Below are positions 42,017-52,800 of a stretch of 64,000 nt of DNA, one piece after another. The DNA comes from JBBSJZ01 sp041739875. Lineage in GTDB: Bacteria; Planctomycetota; Planctomycetia; Pirellulales; Pirellulaceae. A model generated the notes under the pieces. The model was not told the origin of the DNA, did no database searches, and saw only the letters and a list, made by a program, of their open reading frames with translations. The DNA is taken from NCBI GenBank assembly GCA_041739875.1, contig JBGSNA010000054.1:1-64000 (forward strand). The letters run 5' to 3'. The translations under genes and the position numbers were made by a program. How positions within the stretch are numbered: position 1 is the first letter of the stretch; each line of letters opens with the position of its first letter.

Positions 42017-43650
42017 AGTGTGAATTTTCGTTGCTGAGAACGCTCGTGCATCAGAGCAAGGAGCCTGGAGTTGAAGTCGATGCTGTCGCTCAGCATATTG
42101 AGTCGTGCGAATCGTGCCGAACTGAGTTGAGAAAACTCGGTGGCGGTGCGGATTGGGAGAACGAAGCCGGTCGTTGGCTCGCGATATGTTCGGCGGATCC
42201 AGCGGATAGCGTTGCCAGTGAAGTTGCCAGTGACGGTGACGGTGACGTGGAGGTGTTGAATCAGTACCCGATTGATTTGAGTTTTCTTGATCCACCGACG
42301 CATCCGGAGATGCTGGGGCGAATCGGCCAATATGACGTCGAGAGTTTGCTTGGGCATGGTGGCATGGGCGTTGTGTTTCGTGCGCATGACAGTGATCTGC
42401 AACGCGCGGTTGCCGTCAAAGTGCTCGCGCCACAATGGGCGGCATCGCACCTGGCACGCCAGCGATTTGCTCGCGAAGCCGAGGCTGCGGCAAGTGTCGC
42501 TCATGAGAATGTAATTCCGATTTACAATGTCAATGCGACGGCCAAGCTTCCTTATTTGGTGATGCGTTACATCCCTGGTATGACGCTCCAGCGTTGGGTG
42601 CTCACGCACGGTCCGCTCGATGTTGGTACGATCCTGCGAGTGGCTGGCCAAGTTGCGGAAGGGCTTGCCGCAGCACATCGACGAGGACTGGTGCATCGGG
42701 ATATCAAGCCAGGCAACATTCTTGTGGGTGAGAATATCCAACGAGTCTGGATCACAGATTTCGGGCTCGCCCGTGCGGCTGATTCGATGATGCTGACTCG
42801 GACCGGCGTGATCGCGGGCACGCCGCATTACATGAGTCCGGAGCAAGCTCGGGGTGAACCGATCGATCATCGAAGCGATTTATTTAGTCTGGGTTGCGTA
42901 TTTTATTTCCTGTGCACGGGGACGCCGCCCTTTGAAGCGGAAAATACTCTCGCTGTGCTTCACAAGATCGTCTCGGAGAAAGCGAAGCCACTGGATCAAC
43001 AGAGAACGGATTTGCCGCCGAGCTTTGTTCGTTTGGTTCAGGATTTGTTGCAGCGGTGCATGGATCGCCGGCCCCAGGATTGCCAAGCCGTCATTGATTT
43101 ATTGAGTCGTGCCCAATCCGAAAATCAACGGGGGCAATCGAAACGTCCTCACAGCAAACGGCGTTTAATCGCATCAGTCGCAGTTTTGGCGAGTCTGCTT
43201 TTCTTTGCCTTTTGCACCAGTTGGTGGAAATCGAATTCGCTTTCGGCTGTGACACAAGGACGCGTTGATGGTGGCTCAGTAAACCAGTCGTATGCTTCCG
43301 ATCCAAGAAACGTTTCCGTGAACATGGCTGATAGAAACCCTGGACTCGATTTGGTGGTTGATCGAATTACTGATGCGGTAAATGAGCGGCAGTACGAGCA
43401 ATCGCTCGAAAAATTGAAACGACAATTCGCGGCGGTGGCGGAGCCGAATGTTCATTTGGGAAGTGACGTTTTCGGTTTTGGCCAACATCGATGGGAAACA
43501 ACGGTTGCCAAAACACACAGCGAACTTGCACGTCTCAATGAATATGGCTTAGCGCAGATGGATGGTCTTGAGGCGAGCGAAACAAGATGGCGAGACCGGA
43601 TCGATGAGATCGACTCGGGTATACGCCGAGCAATAGCCGCGGATCAGTGA
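42013..43650 (+). CDS. Ser/Thr kinase with anti-sigma-like zinc finger and transmembrane helix
   Basis: A 545-residue protein. Its first 40 residues carry a zf-HC2-like pattern (C3, then HIESCESC with H28, C32 and C35), as found in anti-sigma factors. A Hanks-type kinase follows from about residue 100: SLLGHGGMGVVFRAHD, AVAVKVLAPQ, GLVHRDIKPGNILVG, ITDFGLARA and GTPHYMSPEQARG. A basic linker (KRPHSKRRL) leads to one membrane helix (IASVAVLASLLFFAFC) and about 150 residues on the far side, predicted helical. The zinc finger at the N-terminus suggests that the kinase itself binds the coupled sigma factor. Extracytoplasmic ligand unknown. Confidence 0.92.
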   Translation: MKCEFSLLRTLVHQSKEPGVEVDAVAQHIESCESCRTELRKLGGGADWENEAGRWLAICSADPADSVASEVASDGDGDVEVLNQYPIDLSFLDPPTHPEMLGRIGQYDVESLLGHGGMGVVFRAHDSDLQRAVAVKVLAPQWAASHLARQRFAREAEAAASVAHENVIPIYNVNATAKLPYLVMRYIPGMTLQRWVLTHGPLDVGTILRVAGQVAEGLAAAHRRGLVHRDIKPGNILVGENIQRVWITDFGLARAADSMMLTRTGVIAGTPHYMSPEQARGEPIDHRSDLFSLGCVFYFLCTGTPPFEAENTLAVLHKIVSEKAKPLDQQRTDLPPSFVRLVQDLLQRCMDRRPQDCQAVIDLLSRAQSENQRGQSKRPHSKRRLIASVAVLASLLFFAFCTSWWKSNSLSAVTQGRVDGGSVNQSYASDPRNVSVNMADRNPGLDLVVDRITDAVNERQYEQSLEKLKRQFAAVAEPNVHLGSDVFGFGQHRWETTVAKTHSELARLNEYGLAQMDGLEASETRWRDRIDEIDSGIRRAIAADQ

Positions 43651-43759
43651 GAGCCTTGGGTGACTTTGTTTTGGACGAAATTGCTTGGACCAAATTGATC
43701 GCTGCTGTCTGATTTAAAAATTCTTTTCTCCGTTAACAACCTCTTAGGGGTGATCCACC

Positions 43760-44401
<642 letters not shown>

Positions 44402-44428
44402 CCAATCGGGATCGCGCGAGCTAATTGT

Positions 44429-44764
44429 TTAGCGAGAGATTTTTTCGAGATGAGCGATTCGCTCATCAACTTGGCGAAGCAGGGTGTTGACGACGGCGAT
44501 GCGGGTATCAAGGTCGGCTTTGAGATCGCGGTGCAACTCGAACATCGCGACTTGCCAACGTTGAGTTTCGAGCGGCGCGTCGGAGAGCGGCAGTGCTCGG
44601 CTCGTCTCGGCCGTTTGCAGCTTCATCGCTTTGTCGGCGGCGATCGTGTCGTTTCTTAATCGGCGTCGAGCGGTCATTTGGCGACGGACCAAGACCCATG
44701 CAAGCAGGATAAAGCCGGCGATTAACATCAATTGCGGTGGAGGAATCAGGCCGGCGGCGAGCAT
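44429..44764 (-). CDS. Small membrane-anchored coiled-coil protein
   Basis: A 111-residue protein starting with a short non-polar head and one membrane helix (LMLIAGFILLAWVLV). A basic stop-transfer segment follows (RRQMTARRRLR). The rest is a helical, charged tail with heptad character (QRWQVAMFELHRDLKADLDT, then RQVDERIAHLEK). It lies between the Met/Gly-repeat protein gene (convergent) and the phosphopantetheinyl transferase gene (divergent). I do not recognise a family; a scaffold role is possible but only a guess. Confidence 0.65.
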   Translation of the reverse strand: MLAAGLIPPPQLMLIAGFILLAWVLVRRQMTARRRLRNDTIAADKAMKLQTAETSRALPLSDAPLETQRWQVAMFELHRDLKADLDTRIAVVNTLLRQVDERIAHLEKISR

Positions 44765-44949
44765 CGATGTTGTTCCAAAAAATCGAACAGTTGGGAATGG
44801 ACCCTGAAGTTTGCGCCATACTAGTGATGTTGGCCGATGTCCTGATCTCGCATTGCCGGCGATCCGATGTCATCATGTTAGGTTGTAAGGATCGTTCTGT
44901 TTGCGCCGGTCGTTCAGTTTCCGATCGAAGTCGTTCATTTGCGAGTGTC

Positions 44950-45780
44950 ATGAGTTTGTCTCCGTCCCAACCGTCTGGTTCGATTCGTTCCGTACCGGGT
45001 GACGCTCTCACGCCAGCGGATATTGTCGTGCACGTATGGCATGCGGCGGCTTCGGAGAACGATCCTGGGGATGTCGAACGTCATTGCGAGTGTTTGCTTG
45101 ATGACACCGATCGTGATCGTTCAATGAAGTTGCGACGTTTGACGACACGCAATCAACATGTCATCGGCCGGGGGATGATTCGGCATCTCTTGAGCCACAG
45201 TTGCGAGGGTGTTGTTGAGCCCCAGGCGATTCGTTTTTCGGCATTACCGCATGGTAAGCCGATCGTGTCCGAGCCCCACGAAGCTCGTCGGGCGTTCAAC
45301 GTTTCGCATACGAACGGGTTGGTGATTGGCTCGCTTGCGCCATCGGATTCGGCGCTCGCGATTGATGCCGAAACGGGTGATACGCTGTTGGGCGTTGATG
45401 TCGAGCGGCTTGATCGTCGTTCAGATTCGGCGATCGCGGAACGCTATTTTTCAAAGCCAGAAGTCGAATACGTTCGATCGCAATCCGGTGAAGCAACACG
45501 TCAATTTGCGTTTCTTCGGATTTGGACTCTCAAAGAGTCGTTCATCAAGGCGATCGGTACTGGTTTGCGAACGCCTTTGGCCGACTTTGCATTTCGAGAC
45601 ATTGACTCGGATAGTCCGTGGATTGAGATGCTCGATCCAAGACTTCAAAGCGACGTGGCATGGAAGTTTTTTCCAATTAGCCCGAGACCTGGGTTCATTG
45701 CGGCGGTAGCGCTAGGGTGCCAGTCGGTTGAGACGACAGCAACGTTGGATGTTCGCAGCTTCGAGGAGCTGCTGAGTTAA
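44950..45780 (+). CDS. 4'-phosphopantetheinyl transferase, Sfp type
   Basis: A 276-residue protein; ATG 44950 gives the expected length, and the longer frame has no homologous head. The hallmark motifs are GVDVERLDRR (first acidic residues binding magnesium) and FLRIWTLKESFIKAIGTGL, matching W-x-x-KE-x-x-x-K. NVSHTNGLVIG near the centre is the usual N-x-S-H motif. It transfers the phosphopantetheine arm of CoA to an acyl or peptidyl carrier protein, making it active. No PKS, NRPS or fatty-acid synthase genes are in the window, so its partner is elsewhere. Confidence 0.92.
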   Translation: MSLSPSQPSGSIRSVPGDALTPADIVVHVWHAAASENDPGDVERHCECLLDDTDRDRSMKLRRLTTRNQHVIGRGMIRHLLSHSCEGVVEPQAIRFSALPHGKPIVSEPHEARRAFNVSHTNGLVIGSLAPSDSALAIDAETGDTLLGVDVERLDRRSDSAIAERYFSKPEVEYVRSQSGEATRQFAFLRIWTLKESFIKAIGTGLRTPLADFAFRDIDSDSPWIEMLDPRLQSDVAWKFFPISPRPGFIAAVALGCQSVETTATLDVRSFEELLS

Positions 45781-45991
45781 CGTATGGTCGCATTGTTTGA
45801 GAATGGACTGAGGTCCTACACTCGGTTTCGTCGTTAGGATCGGCAGTGCTTCACGGTGTTGTCGGTCGTTACGAGTGTTGGTGCTCGGCATGTCATTGGT
45901 TTATGGCTTATCATTACAGGACCGTGTTTTGATCTGGCGGTCACAGCGTATTCGCTGGCTTTCGTTCCTGCCAATCGAGCGACCTTTCGCG

Positions 45992-46474
45992 ATGTCAAAA
46001 CCGAGCATCACGCGCACCGCCATCGCGGTTGGATTGTCGCTGGTGTCGCTCGCAGGGTGCGGAGTTGATTTGGATCCGTCACTCGTTGGTCCGCTAAGCC
46101 GAGTGTCAATCTCGGCGAACGACGCCGCTGAGTCAGCTGAATTGGCTCCCGACATAAGTGGATCGAATGCAGCCGCTTGGTCAGCTCCCTATCCCCAGCG
46201 TAAGAATGCGTTTGCCTATCCGGGTGATAGTGTCGACGCCGTTGAAACGAAGAAAACAGACACTTCGTTGACATCGAGCGTGAGTGTCGTCGGTTTCGCG
46301 AATGTGGATCGCCCCGTTGTGATGCTGAAATTCCGGGAGCAAACGTACACAATGGGCGTGGATGATAAGCACGGCAGCATCCAGGTCATTGAGATCGCTC
46401 CCCCACGCGTGACACTCAAAATGGCGAATCTCGTTTGGACGATCTCTATGTTCGACAAGTCGAGCGCCAAGTAG
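45992..46474 (+). CDS. Lipoprotein of unknown function
   Basis: A 160-residue protein; ATG 45992 yields a lipoprotein signal (SITRTAIAVGLSLVSLAGC) with the lipobox LAGC. The mature part contains a Ser/Ala/Asp-rich linker and a C-terminal beta-strand-rich segment: VVGFANVDRPVVMLKFREQT, then VIEIAPPRVTLKMANLVWTI. The last pattern resembles small pilus/secretion (PilP-like) or YajG-type domains but is too weak for a call. It sits alone, 211 bases after the phosphopantetheinyl transferase. Confidence 0.7.
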   Translation: MSKPSITRTAIAVGLSLVSLAGCGVDLDPSLVGPLSRVSISANDAAESAELAPDISGSNAAAWSAPYPQRKNAFAYPGDSVDAVETKKTDTSLTSSVSVVGFANVDRPVVMLKFREQTYTMGVDDKHGSIQVIEIAPPRVTLKMANLVWTISMFDKSSAK

Positions 46475-46741
46475 TTGACAAGTCGAGCGATAGGTAGTCG
46501 CCACGTCATCCGCTAGGGACGACATTCGGCATTGGGATGCCTGCGGATCTCCGGCATCGGTATTGCGATCCTTTGCTTGGCGAGTGAGTTTTGTTGGCAC
46601 TCTTGGCTTGCGTTATGGATTTTGTCGCAATTCATTGCTCGTCGAGAAGCAATCTTTGGCTGTTCTGGCTCCCCATGCGTTTGCCGTCTGGTATCCTCTA
46701 GCCTCACGTGTTGGCTTCGTAGTGTTGGTTTGAGGTTTGGA

Positions 46742-47842
46742 ATGAGCGATTCGATTTGTCGTTGGGGTTTTCTGAGCACGGCGGGTATTGGACGCAAAAA
46801 TTGGAAGGCGATCCGATTGAGTGGCAATGGTCGTGTGGTGGCTGTGGCCAGTCGCACCAAAGTGCGAGCCAACCAATTCATTGCGGAGTGTTCCGACGAA
46901 GTGCCGCCCGGTGGCGTCGTGACTGCTTTCGGGTCGTATGACGATTTATTAGCGAGCGATGAAATTGACGCCGTCTATGTTCCGCTGCCAACAGGTTTGC
47001 GGAAACAGTGGGTGATCAAGGCCGCCGAAGCTGGCAAGCATGTGCTATGCGAGAAGCCCATTGCGATTCATGCGGACGATGCCAAGGAAATGATCGACGC
47101 GTGCGAAGCCGCCGGAGTCCAATTCATGGATGGCGTGATGTTCGAACACAGCAAGCGTATTGCGGGGCTGCATTCAAGTTTGGCTGATGCGGACAACTTT
47201 GGATCGCTTCGGCGGATCCAGACACATTTTTCATTCAATGGTGGCGAAGAATTTACCAAGTCCAACATTCGCGCCAACGCGGAGTATGAGCCGCATGGAT
47301 GCCTTGGTGATCTCGGTTGGTACTGTATTCGATTCACGCTTCGGATGATAAAGGGTTCGATGCCGATCGAGGTGTCCGGACGCATGTTGCAATCGTACGG
47401 AAATGATGATTCACGAGCCGTGCCGAGCGAGTTCATCGGCGAAATGTCGTTCGCCGATGGTGTGACGGCTGGGTTCTTTTGTTCGTTCCGATGTGTCAAC
47501 CAGCAAACGGCATTGATTTCTGGAAGCAACGGTTACGTCGCACTCAATGATTTTGTGTTGCCATTTTGCGGCGCGAATGGGCATTGGACAGAGAATTCGC
47601 ACGTGCTCGAGATCGATAACTGTCGCTGGAATTTCGGTGAGCAATCCAACGAGCGGCGTGTCGTCGAGTACGCATCGGGTGAGCCGAATTCGCAAGAGGT
47701 TGCGATGGTTCGCGCGTTGGCGGAGATCGCGAATTCTGGAAAGCTGGATCCACAATACGCTGACATCTCGCTCAAGACCCAAAAAGTTCTTGACGCGTGC
47801 CGCAAGAGTGCCGCGTCGGGCGGCAAGTTTGTGAAAGTTTAA
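46742..47842 (+). CDS. Gfo/Idh/MocA-family oxidoreductase
   Basis: A 366-residue cytosolic NAD(P)-dependent dehydrogenase. ATG 46742 begins just before WGFLSTAGIGRKNWKAIRLS, the Rossmann loop. AVYVPLPTGLRKQWVIKAAE, then GKHVLCEKPIAI, are the family signature with the catalytic Lys in EKP. The C-terminal GFO_IDH_MocA_C domain includes HGCLGDLGWYCIRFTLRM. Substrate is a sugar, deoxysugar or polyol, unknown. No signal peptide. An SSS-type solute symporter gene follows 83 bases downstream, suggesting uptake and oxidation of the same compound. Confidence 0.9.
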   Translation: MSDSICRWGFLSTAGIGRKNWKAIRLSGNGRVVAVASRTKVRANQFIAECSDEVPPGGVVTAFGSYDDLLASDEIDAVYVPLPTGLRKQWVIKAAEAGKHVLCEKPIAIHADDAKEMIDACEAAGVQFMDGVMFEHSKRIAGLHSSLADADNFGSLRRIQTHFSFNGGEEFTKSNIRANAEYEPHGCLGDLGWYCIRFTLRMIKGSMPIEVSGRMLQSYGNDDSRAVPSEFIGEMSFADGVTAGFFCSFRCVNQQTALISGSNGYVALNDFVLPFCGANGHWTENSHVLEIDNCRWNFGEQSNERRVVEYASGEPNSQEVAMVRALAEIANSGKLDPQYADISLKTQKVLDACRKSAASGGKFVKV

Positions 47843-47925
47843 GCAACGGCGAACACGCTCCATTCACCTTACTCTTGTCCACCATACTCTCGTCCACTCT
47901 CCCTCCATCGTTCTTCGAGTGTCCC

Positions 47926-49626
47926 ATGCAGACTGCTTTGACCGCGATCTCGTTCTTATTCTTTACTGGTTTGGTTGCTGTGTTGACTTGGTGGTTCACT
48001 CGGCGCGACGATCATGCGAGCAGTTCGGGGTACTTTCTCGCCGGTCGGTCGCTGACATTTCCCTTGATTGCTGGTTCGTTGCTACTGACAAACCTTTCGA
48101 CAGAACAAATGGTGGGACTCAACGGCGACGCCTATTCCTACGGACTTAGCGTGATGGTCTGGGAAGTCGTCTGTGTCGTCGCGCTAGTGTTCATGGCTTG
48201 GTTTTTTCTCCCTCGATTTCTCCGTAGTGGTGTCGCCACTGTGCCAGAGTATTTGGCCATTCGTTTTGATCAGCAAACCCAGTCGATTTGCAATTTCATT
48301 TTCTTGATCGCCTATGTTGGCATTTTATTGCCGATCATTTTGTATACGGGCGCCACAGGCATGATGGATATCTTGGATATCCCGAAATTGTTGGGACTTA
48401 GCAGTGAAGCTGGTTCGACCAGTTTTTTAACGAACACGTACGAGTTCGCGGTGTTTAGCAGTGAAAGCCCGCTCAAGATCAATGTGCTGCTTTCGTTGAT
48501 TGTGGTCGTGGTCGGTGTCATCGGCTCGATCTACGCCTTGTTCGGCGGATTGCGAACGGTGGCTGTGTCGGACACGCTCAATGGAGTCGGGCTGTTAGTC
48601 GGAGGGTTATTGGTGACGTTTTACGCGCTCGTCGCGGTTGCTCCTGATGAAACCGTCATGGGTGGCATTGAGTTCATACGAGAAACACAAGGCGACCGCT
48701 TGAATTCCGTCGGTGGGAACGCACCAAATTCGAACGTTCCGTTCGGTACGATCTTTTCTGGTATCTTTCTTTTGAATTTGTTTTACTGGACGACGAACCA
48801 GCAGATCATCCAGCGAACGTTCGGAGCTAGCAGTCTGGCCGAAGGTCAAAAAGGTGTCTTGCTAACGGGTGCCTTGAAGCTGCTTGGTCCATTGTATTTG
48901 GTGTTGCCAGGCATCATCGCGTACAGTCTGTTCGCGGGTGAAGAAATGAAACCTGCCAATGCCTATGGCAGCCTTGTCAATCGAGTCCTCCCTGCCCATT
49001 TCACCGGGTTCTTTGCCGCTGCGATGTTGGGGGCGATTTTGTCGAGCTTCAATTCAGCGCTCAATAGTGCCTGCACCTTGTTCAGTTTGGGTGTCTACAA
49101 AACGATGTTGAAGCCCGCCGCAAGTGACGCGGAGGTTGTTCGATCCGGCAAAATCTTTGGCTGGATTATTGCCGTCGGTTCGATGTGCATTGCGCCGCTG
49201 CTGATGGGGCAAACGAGTATTTTCGGCTACCTGCAAAAGATGAACGGCATGTATTTCATTCCAATCTTTGCTGTTGTTTTGATAGGTATGTTGACACGTC
49301 GTGTTTCCGCGACAGCGGCGAAAGCAGGTTTAATCATCGGGGTGATCGTGATTCCGCTGGGTTACTTTGTTTCGCCGTTTAGCCTCGTCGTCGCATCAAT
49401 AGGCGACTTCCATTTTTTGGGAATTGTCTTCGGTTGGCTAATCGTGTTCATGTTGGTACTGGGCGAGATGTATCCACGAGAAACAGAATTTGTCCAGCAA
49501 GATGTGGGTGCCGTGAACATGGAAGACTGGCCGTTGGCCAAGGCTGTCGGCTGGGTTTTGATCGCGATCGTGATCGCGATATATGCGACATTCGCCGATT
49601 TCAGCATCTTGGCTGTCAGTTCATAA
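47926..49626 (+). CDS. Sodium:solute symporter (SSS family)
   Basis: A 566-residue integral membrane protein with about 13-14 hydrophobic helices. ATG 47926 begins at MQTALTAISFLFFTGLVAVL. SSS features are SSSGYFLAGRSLTFPLIAGS, LLLTNLSTEQMVGLNGDAYS and the later NLFYWTTNQQIIQRTFGASS and GAILSSFNSALNSACTLFSL, where the latter holds the conserved sodium-site Ser/Asn residues. The subgroup resembles SGLT-like sugar or myo-inositol transporters. It imports a solute with sodium across the cytoplasmic membrane. It follows a Gfo/Idh/MocA oxidoreductase gene, so the cargo could be a sugar or polyol. Confidence 0.92.
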   Translation: MQTALTAISFLFFTGLVAVLTWWFTRRDDHASSSGYFLAGRSLTFPLIAGSLLLTNLSTEQMVGLNGDAYSYGLSVMVWEVVCVVALVFMAWFFLPRFLRSGVATVPEYLAIRFDQQTQSICNFIFLIAYVGILLPIILYTGATGMMDILDIPKLLGLSSEAGSTSFLTNTYEFAVFSSESPLKINVLLSLIVVVVGVIGSIYALFGGLRTVAVSDTLNGVGLLVGGLLVTFYALVAVAPDETVMGGIEFIRETQGDRLNSVGGNAPNSNVPFGTIFSGIFLLNLFYWTTNQQIIQRTFGASSLAEGQKGVLLTGALKLLGPLYLVLPGIIAYSLFAGEEMKPANAYGSLVNRVLPAHFTGFFAAAMLGAILSSFNSALNSACTLFSLGVYKTMLKPAASDAEVVRSGKIFGWIIAVGSMCIAPLLMGQTSIFGYLQKMNGMYFIPIFAVVLIGMLTRRVSATAAKAGLIIGVIVIPLGYFVSPFSLVVASIGDFHFLGIVFGWLIVFMLVLGEMYPRETEFVQQDVGAVNMEDWPLAKAVGWVLIAIVIAIYATFADFSILAVSS

Positions 49627-49820
49627 CGTCATCGAAGAAATCGCCCTCGTGGTATCGATGGACAAATAGCCATGTGCTGTTTTGGCCATCTTTGTTTTGG
49701 TGGCGATTTTGCTAGGGATCTACTATTATCTCGCTATAAGCTACGTTTGTTTGGACTCGCACTCACTGCGTGGTGGGTGAATCGTCCAAGGCGCGTTGTT
49801 AATCATGGCCTGGGTAAGCA

Positions 49821-52800
49821 ATGCACGATCCATTTGATGAAGAGCACCAAACGCCTCTGACTTTTGATACGCCGGTTCGCCCTCAACACTTGCGCGAGAC
49901 CTATCGCGAGAGTGGAAAAGCGAGCCGCCGCGAAACGCAGTGGAAGGCTGGTGACCAGTTCGGTGAGTTCAGGCTGGGGCGGTTACTCGGCCAGGGCTCC
50001 AGCGGCGTTGTGTTCGAGGCGTTTCATGCTGAGAGTCGTTCGAGCGAGGGGCAGGATTTTGATCGAATGACTCGTTGTGCCCTCAAGATACTTGTACCGG
50101 AGTCGCCCGATGATTTGGTCCGGAACAAGGTTGGTTTTCGGCACATGCTCAAAGTTCACAATAAGCACTTGATGAGAGTGAACCAAGTTCATCGAGTGGG
50201 AGAGCACGTTGCTCTCTCGATGGAGTTGATCGAAGGCCGGACATTTGCCAAAGAAGTGAATGAACTTCGCAAGTTAGATTCGTTTGTTGCATGCGAGCGG
50301 ATCCAGGAATTGCTGAGGCACTATGCGTTGGCTTTATCGGTGATGCACGCGAACTGTTTCATTCATCGCGATATCAAGCCACAGAACTTGATGGTGGATT
50401 CGGAGGGCAACGGTCGGCTCATTGATTACGGATTGGTCGGTGAGATCAATCCGGAATCCGACCCTAGCGGAATACGTCCGTATTTGGCGGGAACGCCTCA
50501 ATACATGGCGCCAGAAGTATGGTCAGAGCAATCGTACCTTCCCGCTGGAGACATCTATAGTTTGGGCAAGGTGATCTATGAAGCTTTGCGTGTGATATCG
50601 GGGAACAAGCGACTTGCAACCCAGACACCATCGGAATTCGAGAACGCCAAGAATTTGCATCCTCCATCGAAAGAATGGGGCACATCGGTTCCCGAGATCT
50701 TGATTGAGACATGCACCGAAATGCTGGAAACGAATCCAGGCGACCGTCCCACGGCATTTCAGGTAGCGAGAATGGGGCAGACAACCGCGTCGACTTTGCA
50801 ATTGCCGTCGGACTACAAGCTTTACGGTCGAAGCCAAGAGTTGTCTTGCATTTTTGAATGGTTGGATGGCGTTCTGAAGGGCCAATGCGGGAGATTGCAC
50901 ATCTCGGGCCCGTCTGGAATTGGGAAGTCGCGGATCATCGAAGCGGTCACGCGACAACTAGCGTCGCGAAGGTGGTTGCACGTGTTCAGTGCACGATGCC
51001 AGCTTCGCGAGGACCAGCCGATGCAGGCGTTCGATCAAATTTGCGATGCCTTGGCGACGCGGTATGCAAAGGAAGACTTGGGCGATTTGGAGGTGGATCC
51101 TGGAAGTGCAGCAATCCTGCATCAAGCGTTTCCAGTGCTCGAAAAAGTTGTTAAAGCAAGTCGTCACCTGCCTCCATTTGGTTCGGTACCCGCTCGACTG
51201 GATGCACTCGAAGCAGCGGCTCGCGTGGCCCGAAAGATTTTGGAAACTGGGCCATTGATCCTCGTGATCGACGATGCCCAATGGGCGGATCAAGACAGCC
51301 TCAATGTGTTGGATCGCTTGCAGGCAGAGCGGGCTTCGTCGCTTGCAATCATTACCTTATCGCGAACGGACGATGATTTACAGCAATTACCAGCTGACTT
51401 GCACATGCGTTTGGGGCCGTTGTCTTCGGACGATTCGAGAATCATGTTGCGACAGGCGGCAGATCGTTGGTCAGTGAATGTCTCCGAATCGACAATCGAG
51501 TCCCTCGCTAGAATTACGGACGGTACTCCGTTTCGACTCGATGAATTTGCCGATGAGTTCCGTCCGGGTGGCGTATTTGCTGAGGGCGATTCGGGGATTC
51601 GGTCCTATCCGACAGAAACCTTGGTCGACGGCTTATTGGAACAACGCCTCGGTCGCCTAAGTCACGATGCGAGACGCTTGTTGGCGCTCATTGCGGTGGC
51701 TGGAGGATCCGTTTCAAAAGATGAAATCGTCGCATTGAAGAATGTTGGTTGCGTCAAGGCCAGCGCGATTGAGGAGCTCTATGGGAATCGGTTTGTGCAA
51801 GCCGATGAGTCTCACGACAAGTCGGTTCGAATCCTGCATGATCGGTTGGCTGATCGTTTAGTTCGCGAACTGTCCAACGAAGAACGTGTCGAAGCGAATC
51901 GATTGTGGAGTGAGGTACTTATTCTCAATGCGTCGAAGCCTTTTCAGGCAGCGCGTATTGCAGGTCACTTGTTCGAAGCGGGAGAAATCGAGTCAGCAAT
52001 CGTTTATGCCGATCGTGCCGTTGCGGAAGCGGAGCAGCGATATGCGATGACCGAAGCCGCCCGTTGGCACGAGCGAGTGATTCCGCATGTGGTCGGTGAC
52101 GCTAAAGTCGATCGAATTCGACAAACGGCACGTTGCTACGATCAAGCCGACTTGCCAATCAAGGCGGCGGAGTATTACACACAGCTTGCTGAGTGGGTCG
52201 TGGGGCAAGAATTAATTGACAGTGAGTTGAGGGCGTTGGCGCTTCTGATTCGAAGCGGGCGTACCCAAAATGTGCGTCAAAGCATTTTGCGAATCGCAAA
52301 GCAATTGGATTTACCCAGACCGAAGGGCACGGTGCGAGCCCTATTGTCATTGATGACAAAGTCCTTGAGATTACGAGTCCTTCAGACGTTTCGAGGTGGG
52401 CGAGAGCTAACCGTGCCAGCGAACACACCGGTCGACCAGAGTCTCCGATTGTGTCTCGAATTGTCGCGTCCGTTGTGCATGCTCGATAATTTATACGGTG
52501 CCGAACTGGCATTGTCTGGTTCAATCCGTGCATTGCACACGGGCAGTCGTGCCCAGCAATTGCGATCGGATATTGCTGTTGCTGTTTATGGAAGTTACGA
52601 GCCGGGTGCGGCGCGGCAACGCAGTGAGTTGGCGTTGACCGATTTACTGGCTCGAGCCGAAGCTTTGGGTGATCCCAAGGCGCTCGGGGATTGTCATGGT
52701 GCGATTGCCGCAACTCACGTGCTGGCGTTGCGTTGGGCATCCGTTGTGGAACCGAGCAAGATTTCTCTCAAGGCTTATGGTGAATGCCGCGAGGGACAAT

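Noticed and set aside
41845..42870. Long 341-codon minus-strand frame opposite sigma factor and kinase
   Set aside because: It lies wholly over two well-supported plus-strand genes and has no family motif.
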